The notes beneath the pieces are model-generated. The model worked only from the letters and a program-made list of their open reading frames with translations. It had not been told where the DNA came from and searched no databases. This document shows positions 10,527 through 23,469 of a DNA stretch of 64,000 bases, one piece after another (within the stretch, counting starts at the first letter, position 1; each line of letters opens with the position of its first letter). The translations under genes were made by a program, and so were the position numbers. The DNA comes from Neoarius graeffei (taxonomy: Eukaryota > Chordata > Actinopteri > Siluriformes > Ariidae). Location: NCBI RefSeq assembly GCF_027579695.1, contig NC_083586.1, positions 9,362,001-9,426,000 of the forward strand, read 5' to 3'.

Positions 10527-10745
10527 TGTTTGGCGTGGATGTCCGTGCTTTTCAGGTGGACGTGGATTACAGATGGGTGTAAGTATGGGTATATTGGCTG
10601 GATTTTGAGAATTGATGGGCATGGGTTCAGTGGGTGGATTTGGATGGATTAGGGTGGGGTTGGTAAATGGATTCCAGGTGCTTATGGATGGGTTTAGTGT
10701 GTGGGTTTCACGTGGGTGGTCATGGATTGGTTCACCTGAATTGGG
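10527..10745. repeat. Degenerate GGGTTCAGTGGGT-type minisatellite, right block
   Basis: Same unit type as 7910-8222, for example CATGGGTTCAGTGGGTGGAT at about 10620. The transposon at 8224-10526 separates the two blocks. Confidence 0.7.
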
Positions 10746-11808
10746 CCATTTGAGATTCAGCTCCAGGCTCTACTCACTTTTTTCAAGGGTTCTTTGAATG
10801 GGTAATGGTTCTAGTTTTCTAAATGATTTTTACTTAGAATCTGTGGTGATAGATGGAGCTTTTATTTCTAAGACTGTTACATAAGGGATGAAAGGTGCTT
10901 TGTACACCCTATGAAGTGCACTAAGCACACAATTTATACCATGCTAAATGTCCACACTTTTAAGTAGTGTCTAGAAAAACATGCCATTATGCTGGTTTTG
11001 ATTTTATTTTATTATTATTATTTTTTTTTTATTTTTTTATTTTTTTACTGATTCTGGTAACACATTGAGGACATTCATCAGTTCAAACATTACTGTGTGT
11101 AATGAAATAGTAAACAGTTTGCTACTTTATCTGAAACACGTCACATACAGTAGCATCTCTCTAATTAGCTCCTCATGCTGAGGCAGTGTAATGGTCAGCT
11201 CAGTGAGTTACTCTGCTGTATGAGTCAGGACACGGCTGTATTGAGAGAAGCACTGAGTAAGTGCTGTTTATGCTAGGGATATCTGATGCACCTGGAATTT
11301 CTGCATCCTCCTGGGGCTGTAAGAATATTGACTCCAATTACAAATGCAGGAGTCAAGACTGAGGAAATATGCAACAATACCGCAGGTTTCAACAACGTAA
11401 CAGCAAGCAATTTCATCTCAGAAACTGCTTTATTACATTGCACTGCTTACATAATCGCGTCTTAATTGTTTACCGAATGTAATTATTCTGCGCTCTGTTG
11501 TGGTGCTTAATGAAGAATTTAATAAGAAAGATGACAGCATGCTCAGAGAAGCTGAAGACTAGCCACTGTGGAATTCCATTACACTAATCGGACACATTCT
11601 GAAGTGGTTTCTTCAATCAAATTTCCAATTATAACCACCAGACATCAATATTCTTTTTCCAGACAGACTATCGTCATGGTAACAACATTTTGGACAAACT
11701 GGGTATGTCATAGATCACCATGGACCTCCACATGCTGAAACTTTTCATTTATATTACATCTATCAGCATCTGTTTGTCTCTGAAAGGTTGTCTGTCTTTA
11801 TGGATGTA
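10746..11808. other. Unassigned sequence with a T/A-rich run
   Basis: No gene or repeat family recognised; a T-rich run lies at about 11000-11050. Confidence 0.5.
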
Positions 11809-11868
11809 CAGCTCTGGAAAAAATAAAGACACCACTGCAAAATTATCAGCTTCTCTGCTTTTACTATT
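11809..11868 (+). mobile_element. Tc1-like terminal fragment
   Basis: Sequence starting ACAGCTCTGGAAAAAATAAA resembles the terminus of a second fish Tc1 family. Only about 60 bp remain, abutting the next element. Confidence 0.5.
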
Positions 11869-12507
11869 TACAGTGTGTTGCAAAAGTATTCATCTCCCTT
11901 GGTGTTTGTCCTGTTTAGTTGAATTACAAGATGTAATTAAAATGGATTTTTGGGGGGTTACCACCATTTGATTTACACAACATGCCTACAGCTTTAAAGG
12001 TGCAAATTGTTGTTTTAATGTGACGCAAATAATAATTAGGATGAAAAAAAACAGAAATCTGGAGTGTGCGTAGGTATTCATCCCCTTTCGTATGATACCC
12101 CTAAATAAGAGCTGGTCCAACCAATTCACTTCATAGTTCACATAATTATTTCATTAAGCTCCACCTGTGTGCAATCAAAGTGTCACATGATCTGTCACAT
12201 GACATCTGTATGAATCAACCTGTTTCGTAAGGACCCTGACTCTGCAACACAACTAAGCAAGCAACATGAAAACCAAGGAGCACTCCAAACAGATCAGAGA
12301 CAAAGTTGTGGAGAAGTATAGATCAGGGTTGGGTTATAAAAAAATATCCCAAACTTTAAATATCCCACAGAGCACCATTGAATCCATTATAGCAAAATGG
12401 AAAGAATATGTCCACTACAAACCTGACAAGAGAAGGCCGCTCACCAAAACTCACAGACCAGGCAAGAAGGGCATTAATCAGAGATGCAACAAAGACACCA
12501 AAGATAA

Positions 12508-13355
12508 CAGTCAGTACGTTTACATGCACATAGAGAAAAGCGAATTTCTGCCGTTGCTCGACTGAAATCGAAGTTCTAAATGGCATGGAAACACCTTAGC
12601 TAGGCTGAAATTGAACCGAACTTGATTTCTCGCAATCGAGCTACACGACCTAGATTATGCGATTTTTGCCGAGCTACTTAGTGCATGTATACCCTATCGA
12701 GCTACGTAATCGAGCTGCTTACTTCAGCACTGCCCCTTCCGGAAGTGACAAGTGACGAGACCACAAGCGGGAAACACAACAGCCTCGGTCGAAAAAAAAA
12801 AAAACAGCCTCGGTCGGCATGACACTTCACCTTAGCCGCCACTTTATTAGGAACACTTGTGTCTGGGCATGTACGCACCCATTTCCAATTAGTTGGTAAG
12901 TTATTAGCAGGCTAACAGTTAATATGTTCACCATTACAGATCAACTTCAACTTAGTGGCCATTTTATTAGGAACACTTCTGTTTGTACATACAAACTACA
13001 AACACGCTTCTTGTGAACACGGAACTGATAACTTTGTTTATACTCACAGTGTTGCCAGATTGGGCGGTTTTAAGTGCATTTTGGCGGGTTTTGAACATAT
13101 TTTGGGCTGGAAAACGTCAGCAGTATCTGGCAACACTGCTCTTGAATAGCTCTTCTTCATGACGACAACCGGAAGTGTACCAACACGATGGGGCGTGTAG
13201 CGCCACCTGTGGCTCGGGTGCACAATGCACCTCACACAATAGCTCGATTTCCTTGTGTGCATGTAGGATTGGATTTCTCTGGCACCCCTGCTGGGACCCT
13301 CAGCTCGATTACCGACAGCAGCTCGATTTGGATGTGCATGTAAACGTACTGACTG
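12508..13355. mobile_element. MITE with perfect 24-bp inverted termini
   Basis: The ends CAGTCAGTACGTTTACATGC (12508) and its complement at 13355 are perfect. Internal sequence has repeated CTCGATT/AATCGAG motifs near both ends. There is no coding capacity. It disrupts a Tc1 transposase and itself contains 13047-13138. Exact TSD not resolved. Confidence 0.85.
13047..13138. mobile_element. Short MITE with CAGTGTTGCCAGA ends
   Basis: A 92-bp sequence with ends CAGTGTTGCCAGA and complementary TCTGGCAACACTG, nested in the larger MITE. Flanking duplication not clear. Confidence 0.7.
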
Positions 13356-13795
13356 AAGGAGCTGCAAAGATCTACAGTGGAGATGGGAGTATCTGTCCTT
13401 AGGAACATTTGGAGTTTGCCCAACAGCATGTGGCAGACTCCCCAAACACATGGAAGAAGATTGCCTGGTCAAATGAGACTAAAATTGATCTTTTTGGCCA
13501 TCATGGGAAATGCCATGGGTGGCATAAACCCATGAGAACACCATTCCTACAATAAAGCATGGTGGTGGCAGCACCATCATCTGCAGGGACAGGAAAGCTG
13601 GTCAGGACTGAAGGAAAGATGGATGGCACTAAGTACACGGAAATTCTGGAGGAAAACCTGTTTGAGTCAGCCAGAGGTTTAAGACTGGGACAAAAATTCA
13701 TATTCCAGCAGAACAATGACCCTAAACATACTGCGAAAGCTACACTGGAGTGGTTTAAAGGAAAACATTTAAATGTCTTGGAATGGCCTAATCAA

Positions 13796-16700
13796 AGGGT
13801 TTATAGGGGTCAGTAGAAAACAAATATTAGCATGCAGGGGTCAAAGGTCACAAGTGTACAATCTGTAAAATAAATTTGTTGATAGACAGAATTTTTATTT
13901 TTATATCTGTTTTGTACAATAATGCAAATGTACAAGATTGTAATTTTATAAAATGTAATTCAGAATTTTGCCTGGTTTCATTGTAATGGTTCATGAGATT
14001 GGAGCTATGCAGATGAATACAAGATAGCTGAGGGGGTGGTGCTCAAACAAACAAATTTTCCAAATGTTTGAATTACAAGTTTTCTAAACATTCTTTAGAA
14101 GCTATAGATTTATTAACTTGATTTTGTATGTAGAATTGACTTGTGATTACTCTTTACAGAAAATGAAGTTTGAGCGAAACACTAAATATTCCCGAGGGGT
14201 TGCCATAATCATTTCAGGAAGTGGCATCTAGCCATATAAATACACCTCGCTGTACCTTACTGCTCATGTTTATTTCCAATAAAACTTTGCTTGATTATTG
14301 TTTTCAGAGTTGAAACCATTCCAGTGGAACTTGTTTACACTACAGTGATGTTTTACTTAAAATCAGATGCATAATAAGTTTTGATTCTTATGAATAAACA
14401 TACAAATAGTTTATTTTTGCCATGCACTTTACTTTTAATGAATTTAAAACCGACTAAACTTCTTTTCTCCTTGTGTCTTTAATTTGGACACAAGCCCAAT
14501 CCAGATTTTTGACTCGTTATCTGCACACATCTGGACCACACATTTCAGCCTCTCACACTCTTTTGACTTCAGCTACGTTTGCAGGCTGCTTCCTCTCATG
14601 CTGTCAAAATATTTATAGAAACCCGTTTTAGCATTTTTATTGTCATGTAAAAACTGTAAGATTGGGCGGGGGGGATCATAATGAGGTTCAGTTACCCAAA
14701 AGTTAGTTGTTAGTTGTAAAACATTCAATTTGAAAAACTTTAGCATAAAATCCAAGAAGGATTTGTCTAGAGTGCCTGGCTAATTGGACTTAAAAGCAAT
14801 GCCACACTTCCTTTGCTAATTTAAATCACATTTTTTAAGCTAAATTAACTTAAAGGCAAATAAATCCAACTTAATTAGCATACTGATTTAGTTCTATTTT
14901 TGACAATGGGAGTACCAATTTAAGTGGCCAAATAGATAGAAATGGCATAATTTTTGCTTTTTTTGAAATACAAAAAAAGGTCATCACCAAAGGGGATTTG
15001 AGGCTATGTCTGAGGTGTAAATTAAATGATATTATTAAATGATATTTTATTAAGATATGGTATGGTACTGATGTCCATAGTACTAAGGGACAGGTGCCAA
15101 AGCTATGAAACACCTTTTAATAATGTTTATATTTTGCAGCTTTGGTTCAGATCTTTATGCACAGGAATGGAGGTTTCAAAAGGAAACCCAAGCAGATGAG
15201 GGCTTTGGCTCTATTTTAAAGACTGAATAGTGGCTCGCTAGCAGTCTTGAGTTACTAATGCTAACCTTCACCTTCCATTGTCCTCACTGGGCGTATACAT
15301 TTAGCAGATTATGCAAACACCCTACAACTGAACCTTTCATGTTATTCAAGCAATACTTTTGTGTCTGCTTATTAATCTTCAACATTGTTCTGTGTTTGTT
15401 AGGACTTGCAAACCCACATGCCTTTGAAATATGCATGAAAATGAAAGACCTGTTGAGCTTGGTACAAGCTATAATGATTAGTTTTGAGGCCATGACCATT
15501 TTTGGACAAGAATGCTAGCCAAATTGCATGATCTGGACTCTGCGAAAATAACCATGTACCTAATCCAGTGCTAATTATTCCTGTTTTTGCATGTCCTTGG
15601 ATCAGCACCATATGGAAAAATGTGATGCATATTTTTTATTTATTTAACATCTGCTCACTGGGAAGTGGTGTTTACATGAAGAATTGGATTGAAGCTCAAT
15701 TGCAGCAGCTGAAACTTTACACTTTCTTTGATCAGACATATGACAATTGAGCATATCAGACTGGAGCATGGAGTGAAATACCAAACCATCAACAAATAAA
15801 AACCTACTTCTGATTTAGGATACTAGTCACAGAGGTGCAAAAGAGATATTTGCTTATTAAGATCTAGTTTTACCCAAGCTTGTTTTTTCCCAGCTAAGAT
15901 TTCTGGTGAAGGCTGTGTGTATTTGTGTGTATCTTCATATCCATACATTACAATTTTACCAGACCTCCACTACAAATACTGAGCATATGAACAACATCTT
16001 TGAAGAAAATAAAAAAAAATTGCCTGGCACAAATAAATGACAAATGAATGTGAGATAATGAAAAGCACCAAGGGAATGCTTCAAATTAGGTTCAAATTTC
16101 AATTTTATGCAGCAATTGACAGTCAAACCTATTACAAATCAAATATAAAAGTGTTGCATTTATTTTTGGGTTAATATCTCCTGTTCAAGGATGCACAAGA
16201 ATTTGAGTGACATGTCTCATTATTCAAGGTGATGCTGAATCCTAAAATCTATAATGCTTGGAGCAAAAATGCAAAACACAAAGGAATGCAAAACTGAAAG
16301 CTCTTGAAAGGAAAAAAAATGTATGTGTGCAAAATGTTCTCCTTATGGGTTTGTTTGGAACTAAACTGGGAGCTAAATTGGGAGCAATAAGATTCTGTTT
16401 CAGAACTGTTCTCTGAATAAATGTCCCAGTTAGTTAAACCTTTTGGTGCGACCAATTACTTCTTATATTACGGAATATAAGATATAATGTCCAAGTTGCA
16501 GAAATATTCACATGTTTTAGCCATAAATGTTTTTTGTCTTGCTTTCACAACCAACCTTTTTCATGACACTGAGCACCAGACAACTAATGGAAACACTGCA
16601 AGTCCTTCAGTCAAAGAGTGAAAGAGTGACATTGGAACAGTGCAGCAGGAAGAGGAAATGCTGCTGAAGGCCATTAGAGTGATTGGAAGTGACAGCGCCC

Positions 16701-16890
16701 CAACACTCATTAGCACCTAGCTCCTACCAGCGATGCCGATACACCAAGTGATGTGACACCGGCTGTCTAGAACTGACATGTGGAGACGTGACATATTCTT
16801 TTATTTTGAAAATGGAAAGACGTTGATTGGGATCAGCTGTCTACCAGGGAACCCAGTGATGTGTTTATGCTCTGAAGGTTTGCAGTCAAC
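13796..16890. other. Unassigned 3.1-kb AT-rich intergenic stretch
   Basis: Short frames only (up to 86 codons), without recognisable domains. No TIR pair or SINE seen. Confidence 0.5.
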
Positions 16891-16894
16891 TTGG

Positions 16895-17420
16895 TCACAA
16901 TGTAGTCTACCAAGCCCAAAGCACAGGCCTGGTACAAGATAATACCTTGTCCAATACAAGGCTAGTACCAGACCTAGTGTAATCTAATAACATGTTCACT
17001 ATCCAGTCCAGTACCCAACACCTAGAGCTGTCCAGTACTTAGCACCAATTCTGGTCCAGTACCCAATACAAAATTCTGTCCAGTAACTAACACCCAGTCC
17101 TGTCCTGTGTCTAGCATCCATGCCAGTGCAAAATGCCCAGTCCAGTACCCAACATCCAGTCCAGATTGTTCTGATAGTAAGTTTGCTACCCAATCCCATA
17201 CCCAACACTCAGACAGGTTCAAAATATCCAGTCCTGTCCTGTATGAAACACCAAGTCCAATGCAGTCTAGTATCCAACACCTAGTCAAGTCCAGTCTATT
17301 GCAGTACCAAGCACCCAGTCCAATTTAGTCTAATATCCAACAACTAGTCCAATCCAGTACCCAACAAGCAGTAGAATCAAATACAGTAACTAATCCAGTA
17401 TGCACTACAGTCTAGAACCC
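16895..17420. repeat. Degenerate CCAGTCCAGTACCCAACA minisatellite, left block
   Basis: Loose tandem repeats of roughly 15-30 bp built from CCAGTCCAGTACCCAACACC. The array continues at 17690 after a SINE-body fragment. Confidence 0.75.
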
Positions 17421-17690
17421 AGTGGCCGATGGGAGCCTTTCTGTGTGTAGTTTGTATGCTCTCCCCGTGTCTGCGTGGGCTTTCTCCTGGTGCTCCGGTT
17501 TCCTCCCACAGTCCAAAGACATATGGATTAGGTCGACCGGCTATTCTAAATTGCCCATAAGTGTGTATGTGTACCTGCCACCAGATGAGGGTTTGGGTCC
17601 CTCTGATGTGCTATAATCACCCAAGAGAATTGAGGGAAACTAGTTGATAGCTTCCTGGATCGCCGACCCTCAACTATGAGTACTGCAACA
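17421..17690 (+). mobile_element. SINE-body fragment inside the minisatellite
   Basis: It contains the conserved body motifs GCTCTCCCCGTGTCTGCGTG and CCCACAGTCCAAAGACAT but no tRNA head, and its tail (CTAGTTGATAGCTTCCTGG) differs from that of the other copies. It is a related SINE type sharing only the core. Confidence 0.65.
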
Positions 17691-18085
17691 GACAGACAGA
17701 CTACAGTCTAGACCTAGTCAACTAAGTACCTAACACAAATACAGTCCAGTACCCAGTCTCCAGCATATCATCCAATCCAGACCCAGGTAATTGTGTACAG
17801 TCCAGACCAGAATCAGTCTACTACCTATTCCAGTTCATACTCAGTCAAGTATCCAGACATTTCCCCAGGCCAGTCAAGTACTCAGACTGGTCCAGTGTAC
17901 AGACCCAGTTCAGCCAAATACCTGGTCCACTGGAGCCTAGGCCTCAGGCCAATCTACAGCCAAGTAGCCATTCAGGTGCTACTCCTCAGTCAGTCGAGTT
18001 TAGTGTCTGGCAGCAAGTGTAGGTCTAGTCAAGTACCAGTCCGTTCCAGTGCACAGACTCTGGTGAGTACAGTTCAGTATATTTA
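17691..18085. repeat. Degenerate CCAGT-rich minisatellite, right block
   Basis: Continues the unit of 16895-17420. Confidence 0.65.
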
Positions 18086-18089
18086 ATAA

Positions 18090-18900
18090 CAGTGGTCCTA
18101 CAATGGCATTGTAGCCATGAGTGTAACCTTAAAGTGCATATTCTGGACCAATTTCGTTTTTTTTTATGAAAGTATGTCCCTTTACACACTCATCCAGAAG
18201 GGTAATTTTGCACAAGGCCATCTGTCTACAACAGAAAAAAATAAAATAACAAAACGTGTTTGGAAAAATCCCAAGGGAGTCTGGAGCCAGATCCGTGATG
18301 TTACCTGCAGAATCGTAAGCAGGCTGTGCGAGCTTGCACAGTTTCGGTGCACAGCCTGTGTAGACCAAGCGCTCCCATTTCTCTCTCATTGTCTGGTCTT
18401 TTGGGAAACGATGAGTACTAATCCCATCAAGATTGGTGCTGCTACACCCTCCTACAATACATCTGTTAACCATTTTAATAATTACATGATAACGTTGAAG
18501 AAATTTGCAGAAAACCACCAGGTCGTTTTCTCATAAACAAACCAGCACTGATGTAGGATTCAGAGGGAGGCGTCCCGCACGCGACGTCACAAAAATCAAT
18601 GTTTCCCAGGAAATACAAATGCCAAGTTTTTTCAGAGGGGGACCAATTTGCCTCAAATGGCTTGATTTCAACTGATTTTTTCTGGTATTGCGCAAGGTAA
18701 AAAAAATTGCACAAAATGCAAAATGTGACAGATATTTGACGAAAGTTTAATATAAAATAGGAGAATTACATTGATCTTGCTCCTGAATTTACCCGTGATA
18801 TGCAGTTTAAGCACAACCATGTTGATTTTGTCTAACCAGTCCCCTCAGGGCCACACCCACCCAAAGAACTGCCCATACAACTTTCAATGATAAAAATAAC
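18090..18900 (-). mobile_element. Remnant DNA transposon carrying a THAP exon
   Basis: The region resembles a dispersed fish repeat associated with a THAP-domain first exon on the minus strand. Plus-strand landmarks are AGTGCATATTCTGGACCAAT near 18131 and GAGGGGGACCAATTTGCCTC near 18636. Termini and target duplication are not resolved. Confidence 0.5.
18353..18473 (-). pseudogene. THAP-domain N-terminal fragment
   Basis: Starting at 18473 the minus strand reads MVNRCIVGGCSSTNLDGIST then HRFPKD and REKWERL. This is the first part of a THAP zinc finger: the first two cysteine ligands and the conserved Phe-Pro and Trp. THAP domains bind DNA in P-element-like transposases and some host factors. 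The expected C-x2-H pair is missing: after VYT the sequence becomes CAPKLCKLAQP, beside a small inverted repeat (CAGGCTGTGC / GCACAGCCTG), so an internal rearrangement has removed the end. An upstream in-frame Met at 18518 is unlikely to be the start. Confidence 0.65.
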
Positions 18901-19684
18901 AGTTTAAATTATGGGTAGTTATGAATAATCAGCCTTGTTCCACATTTAATTATTTAGAGTTGTATTTATTATTAATTCTTACTAATTCAGAACATTAAAT
19001 CATATTATTTATGTATATTTATTTTTATTTAAGTGGATGTGACTTGAAGAGATGCTTTTAGTGATGACTCTGATTCTCCACACACATTATTATGCATGTA
19101 TGTAACCTTAGCCTTCAACCAAACCAGATAGACACACACATACATATATACAAGAGTTAGTCATGCTCTGCCTTCCTACTCCTCTCAAATTCATTGGTGC
19201 TGCAAATGTGACTTTTCCCGCTTGAATAAGTACAAAATACTCCAGGGCTTGTTCAATTAGAAAAGAGTGAAAGGGGAAAAGGAATTTTTAAAAAAGAATG
19301 AGAAATACACCCTCCACTGCACACTAATCTCCACAGTGCTTGTTAAAATGTTTGTGTCCTCACTTTTGGACAAGTTTGTCTTTAAATGTTATAAAGAAAC
19401 AAGCTGAAGAAGTCATCAAGGCTAATTCAGTGTTTCAGATTGATAGCAGCACTCAGGGATGGACCAGTATGACAATATATTGTGTTTACCAGCTCCATCT
19501 GCCACACAGGTTTACAATTACTGACTACAGTCCATCTGTTATTCTGCACAAAATATTGGCCCCACTCAGCCCAATGGATAGAGCGCATCATAAGCAGATA
19601 TTGATTGTGTTCCAATCAGAAGGGAATGTCTGTAGTTAAACAGCATGCTGGAGTTCCTAAACACTCAGAACTTAAAAAAGTAAA

Positions 19685-19721
<37 letters not shown>

Positions 19722-19970
19722 AATGGGAATGTTCTTTGCTTACATTTTGTACTAAAAGTTAAGAAAAGAGAAATAAAGTAAGGAAGAAGAAAACAGAATG
19801 AAAGGAATATATTTGACAGAAAGTTAAAGGAAACAGAAAGCAAGGTGAGAGGAAAAGGCAAAAAAGAATGAAACAATGAATGAACAAAAACATAGAAAGA
19901 AAAAACAGGATAAAAAAGAAATTTGACATTTAAGAAATATATATATTATAAAATATGTGTGTATAAAATA
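18901..19970. other. Unassigned sequence with a (GATA)n microsatellite
   Basis: GATA/TAGA repeats lie at about 19687-19721. The rest is A-rich and unassigned. Confidence 0.6.
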
Positions 19971-20114
19971 CAGTTGTGGTCAGAAATTTACATTCGGGGC
20001 ATTCATAACATGGGAATATTGGATTTTCAATGGTTTCCTCAAGCTGTTCTTTTTCTGTGGCAGAATGGCTGTACTACATGCATCTTTAATTAAAATAATA
20101 ATAATTTGGTTCAC

Positions 20115-20489
20115 GGCGGCACGGTGGTGTAGTGGTTAGCGCTGTCGCCTCACAGCAAGAAGGTCCGGGTTCGAGCCCCGTGGCCGGCGAGGGCCTTTCT
20201 GTGTGGAGTTTGCATGTTCTCCCCGTGTCCGCATGGGTTTCCTCCAGGTGCTCCAGTTTCCCCCACAGTCCAAAGACATGCAGGTTAGGTTAACTGGTGA
20301 CTCTAAATTGACCATAGGTGTGAATGTGAGTGTGAATGGTTGTCTGTGTCTATGTGTCAGCCCTGTGATGACCTGGCGACTTGTCCAGGGTGTACCCCGC
20401 CTTTCGCCCGTAGTCAGCTGGGATAGGCTCCAGCTTGCCTGCGACCCTGTAGAAGGATAAAGCGGCTAGAGATAATGAGATGAGATGAG
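20115..20489 (+). mobile_element. DANA/Mermaid-type SINE, copy 2, full length
   Basis: tRNA-like head with B box GGTTCGAGCCC, conserved body and ATGAG tail. Perfect 14-bp flanking repeat ATAATTTGGTTCAC (20101-20114 and 20490-20503). Inserted in the 5' part of the Tc1 element. Confidence 0.93.
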
Positions 20490-21407
20490 ATAATTTGGTT
20501 CACCAGCTTTAATTTATTTTGGGTTTTCTGAAATCAACACAGGGTCATTGATTTAAAACAACTCAGGAATGTCTCTTGGGGCCATTTCTAAACAACTACA
20601 GATTCCAAGATGATCGGTTCAAACAATTGTATGTAAATACAAGTTATTGGGAGGTGTATCCACTTTACCAAGCCACTTCGTTGGATGAAGACACAAAATA
20701 TCATCCTCAGCTCAGAGGAAATTTTTTAGGATGGCCAGGAATAACCCAGAAACTACCAAGGCACAGGCCTGCCATGAACTGGTAGCTGCTGTACACTGTC
20801 CACAATCAAGTGAGTTTTGCATCACCATGGACTGAGAGACTGCCATCCCAGAAAGAAGCCCCTGCTCCAAAATTGACATCTTCAACCTCAACTAAAATGT
20901 GCAGCTGAAGACAAAGAAAACACCTTCTGGAGGAAGGTTTTCTGGTCATATGAGGCAAAGATTGAGTTGTTTAGCTACAATGATCAGAGGTACAGAGGAA
21001 CACTGGATCAACAGTTTAGCATGATGATGATAGCATCATGCTCTGGGGCTGTTTTGCTGCCAGTGGAACTGGTGCATTGCACGAAGTGGATGTAATTATA
21101 AAGGGGGCGGACTACCTCAGAATTATTCAGCATAAACTTAAACCATCAGAAACTTGGACACAAATGGGTGTTCCAACAGGACAATGACCCCAGACATACA
21201 TCAAAGCTAGTTGTGGAATGAATAAAGCAGGCTAACATTAAACTTAAAACAAGTCCTGACCTCAACCGTATTGAAAATATGTGGGCTGTGCTTAAAAGTC
21301 AGGTCCATGCCAGGGGAAATACACATTTATTTGAACTACCAATTCTTCCAGAAGCTTCGTGATGGCTACTAAAAGCATCTGGTTAAGGTGAAACTTGCAA
21401 AAGGGTC

Positions 21408-21783
21408 TCATCTCATCTCATTATCTCTAGCCGCTTTATCCTGTTCTACAGGGTCGCAGGCAAGCTGGAGCCTATCCCAGCTGACTACGGGCGAAAGGCG
21501 GGGTACACCCTGGACAAGTCGCCAGGTCATCACAGGGCTGACACATAGACACAGACAACCATTCACACTCACATTCACACCTACGGTCAATTTAGATTCA
21601 CCAGTTAACCTAACCTGCATGTCTTTGGACTGTGGGGGAAACCGGAGCACCCGGAGGAAACCCACGCGGACACGGGGAGAACATGCAAACTCCACACAGA
21701 AAGGCCCTCACCGGCCACGGGGCTCGAACCCGGACCTTCTTGCTGTGAGGCGACAGCGCTAACCACTACACCACCGTGCCACC
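21408..21783 (-). mobile_element. DANA/Mermaid-type SINE, copy 3, full length, reversed
   Basis: Complete copy on the minus strand, tail first (TCATCTCATCTCATTATCTC). Perfect 12-bp flanking repeat TGCAAAAGGGTC (21396-21407 and 21784-21795). Inserted in the 3' part of the same Tc1 element as copy 2. Confidence 0.93.
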
Positions 21784-22052
21784 TGCAAAAGGGTCATTTA
21801 ACCAAATATTAGGTGTGCTGTATGTACATTTTTGATCCTGTGTGTATAATATTGACCCTGTGTTGATGTCAGAAAACCCAAAAGAAATGAAAACTTCACC
21901 AAATTTTTGTTTTGTTTTGTTTTAATTGAAACTTTATGTTGTGCAATCATTTTGCCACAAAACAAAACAGTTCAGAGAAATAATTGAAAGCTCAATATTG
22001 CCATGGCATTCATGTCCTTGATGACAGTCATGTAAACTGTTGTCTGCAACTG

Positions 22053-23460
22053 TATTTACATGCACACACATTTTCTTTCTTTCCCATGGGTGCTAATAAT
22101 TATTAAGCTGTCTGTATGTTATTCAGCACACAGTAGTATTCACCACTGCATCAACCTATCAGGCACATCACAATAATTCCAAAGCATGTACCCTAGGTGC
22201 TAGCACCACCCATAGTGCACTAGAGAGTAGGGAGTAGGGAACGATTTAGGACAGGGCAGGGCTCCAATCTGAGAGAAGTAGGGTTTAGTTTCACAGTAAG
22301 AATACAGTTCTGATGTTGAGCCCCTCAGGCTCTAAAAGGTGCTATTAGTCACACAAACACACCTGTATGGCAGGGTGTGTTCTGTATGTGTTGGAAGAAT
22401 TTCTGGCGTAGGTGTTGGAGGTGTGCCTGAAACCCAGAACATCCTCGTGACAGCACTTTGAAAGTTCCACAAGCTCTAAACAAACTAATTATTGGACTGT
22501 CTAATATATGCTAACATCTGCACATCCTCAGAGTGAGGTGTGAGGGATAAAAGGAGGAAGAAAAAAGAAAGAAATCAAGACAGTAACATTACAAAACAAA
22601 AATGAAAAATGAAGCAAGGATAGAAGAAAAAAAGAAAAATATATATGACAGGGCAAGACAAAAAAGAAGAAAGGAAAATAATGAAAGAAGAAAGGAAAAT
22701 CATGAAAGAATGAAGACGTTTTGAGCCAATGATGAAAAAAGAGACAATATTTAACAAGAAGAAAAGAGGAAACGGGAAGATATTAGAAAGATGAAGGAAA
22801 AAAGTAAAAAAAAGGTAAAGGGTTGTTGCCTTATTTGTGATGTAGCATCTGTATGAATGCTAATAAGAATTTCCACATAAATTCACAACAGAGCTGAACT
22901 GCTGTTTCACACACTTCACCTTTGATGTTGACTTGTTTCTTCAACGCGCTAACGGAAATGTCTCGTGGTTGGGCCTTCAAGTTCCTGATAAATGACAAAT
23001 TCTCTCTCTCTCTCATGTACTTGCTTGGGGCCAAATTCCAGACGAGAGTCACAATTCAAGTGCCTCACATCTGAGTAATTCTGTTTCTGTGCTATCTGAA
23101 GAAGTGCTTTGTGAGGCTGTGTGTATGCCGAAGGTCTGCTGTATTTCTGAATAATTCTCTCTCCAGATGTCAATGTTAGTGGCTAATTTTTTGCCTGCTT
23201 GGATCCACATTAGTTCTAGACGCATTTGATTTTGCGTCTGTCACAGTCTGAGTTTGCTGTCAACAAGACATCATCAATTTTATTTCAAACTTTGTCAGCA
23301 CAGAACACATACCCAAAGATCAGATGTGATAAACTCGGACATGATGAGGTTACCAATGCAGCTCAAAAGATCACTAACTCAACTAGCTATATGAAAAGCT
23401 AGTATTATATAGGAGCATTAGCCAATCAAATGAAAGAAATAAAGATTAACTAAAGTCCTT
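22053..23460. other. Unassigned sequence, A-rich in part
   Basis: Purine-rich AAGAAAGGAAAAT-like runs at 22555-22820. No gene or transposon recognised. Confidence 0.5.
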
Positions 23461-23469
23461 TCCATGCCA

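Larger units (their letters stand above)
11871..13795 (+). mobile_element. Tc1-like element, 3'-truncated and interrupted
   Basis: It begins CAGTGTGTTGCAAAAGTATT after a TA. Transposase pieces lie at 12266-12507 and 13356-13795, on either side of the MITE at 12508-13355. Homology stops after EWPNQ, before the region carrying the catalytic Glu and the right terminus. Confidence 0.8.
12266..13795 (+). pseudogene. Broken Tc1 transposase, split by a MITE
   Basis: The N-terminal piece starts MKTKEHSKQIRDKVVEKYRS and contains a helix-turn-helix (GLGYKKISQTLNIPQSTIES). After the MITE, reading continues through catalytic-core segments: WSNETKIDLFG-like at about 13470, GGGSTIIC-like at about 13560 and QQNNDPKHTA at about 13708, which holds an Asp of the catalytic triad. 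Several frame changes occur, and the C-terminal part with the catalytic Glu is absent. Confidence 0.8.
19971..22052 (+). mobile_element. Tc1-like transposon, dead, with two SINE insertions
   Basis: Ends are CAGTTGTGGTCAGAAATTTA and an imperfect complement ending at 22052, with TA outside. It is the same family as 39003-40554. Without the SINEs (20115-20489 and 21408-21783) it is about 1.3 kb. Transposase homology (for example WGCFAASGTGALHE near 21045 and an NPxIEN-like segment near 21270) is spread over frames with many stops. Confidence 0.82.

Noticed and set aside
12508-13355. Idea that the perfect 24-bp termini mark an integron or attachment site
   Set aside because: Terminal inverted repeats in a eukaryotic context, interruption of a Tc1 transposase and the lack of any integrase make a MITE the simpler reading.
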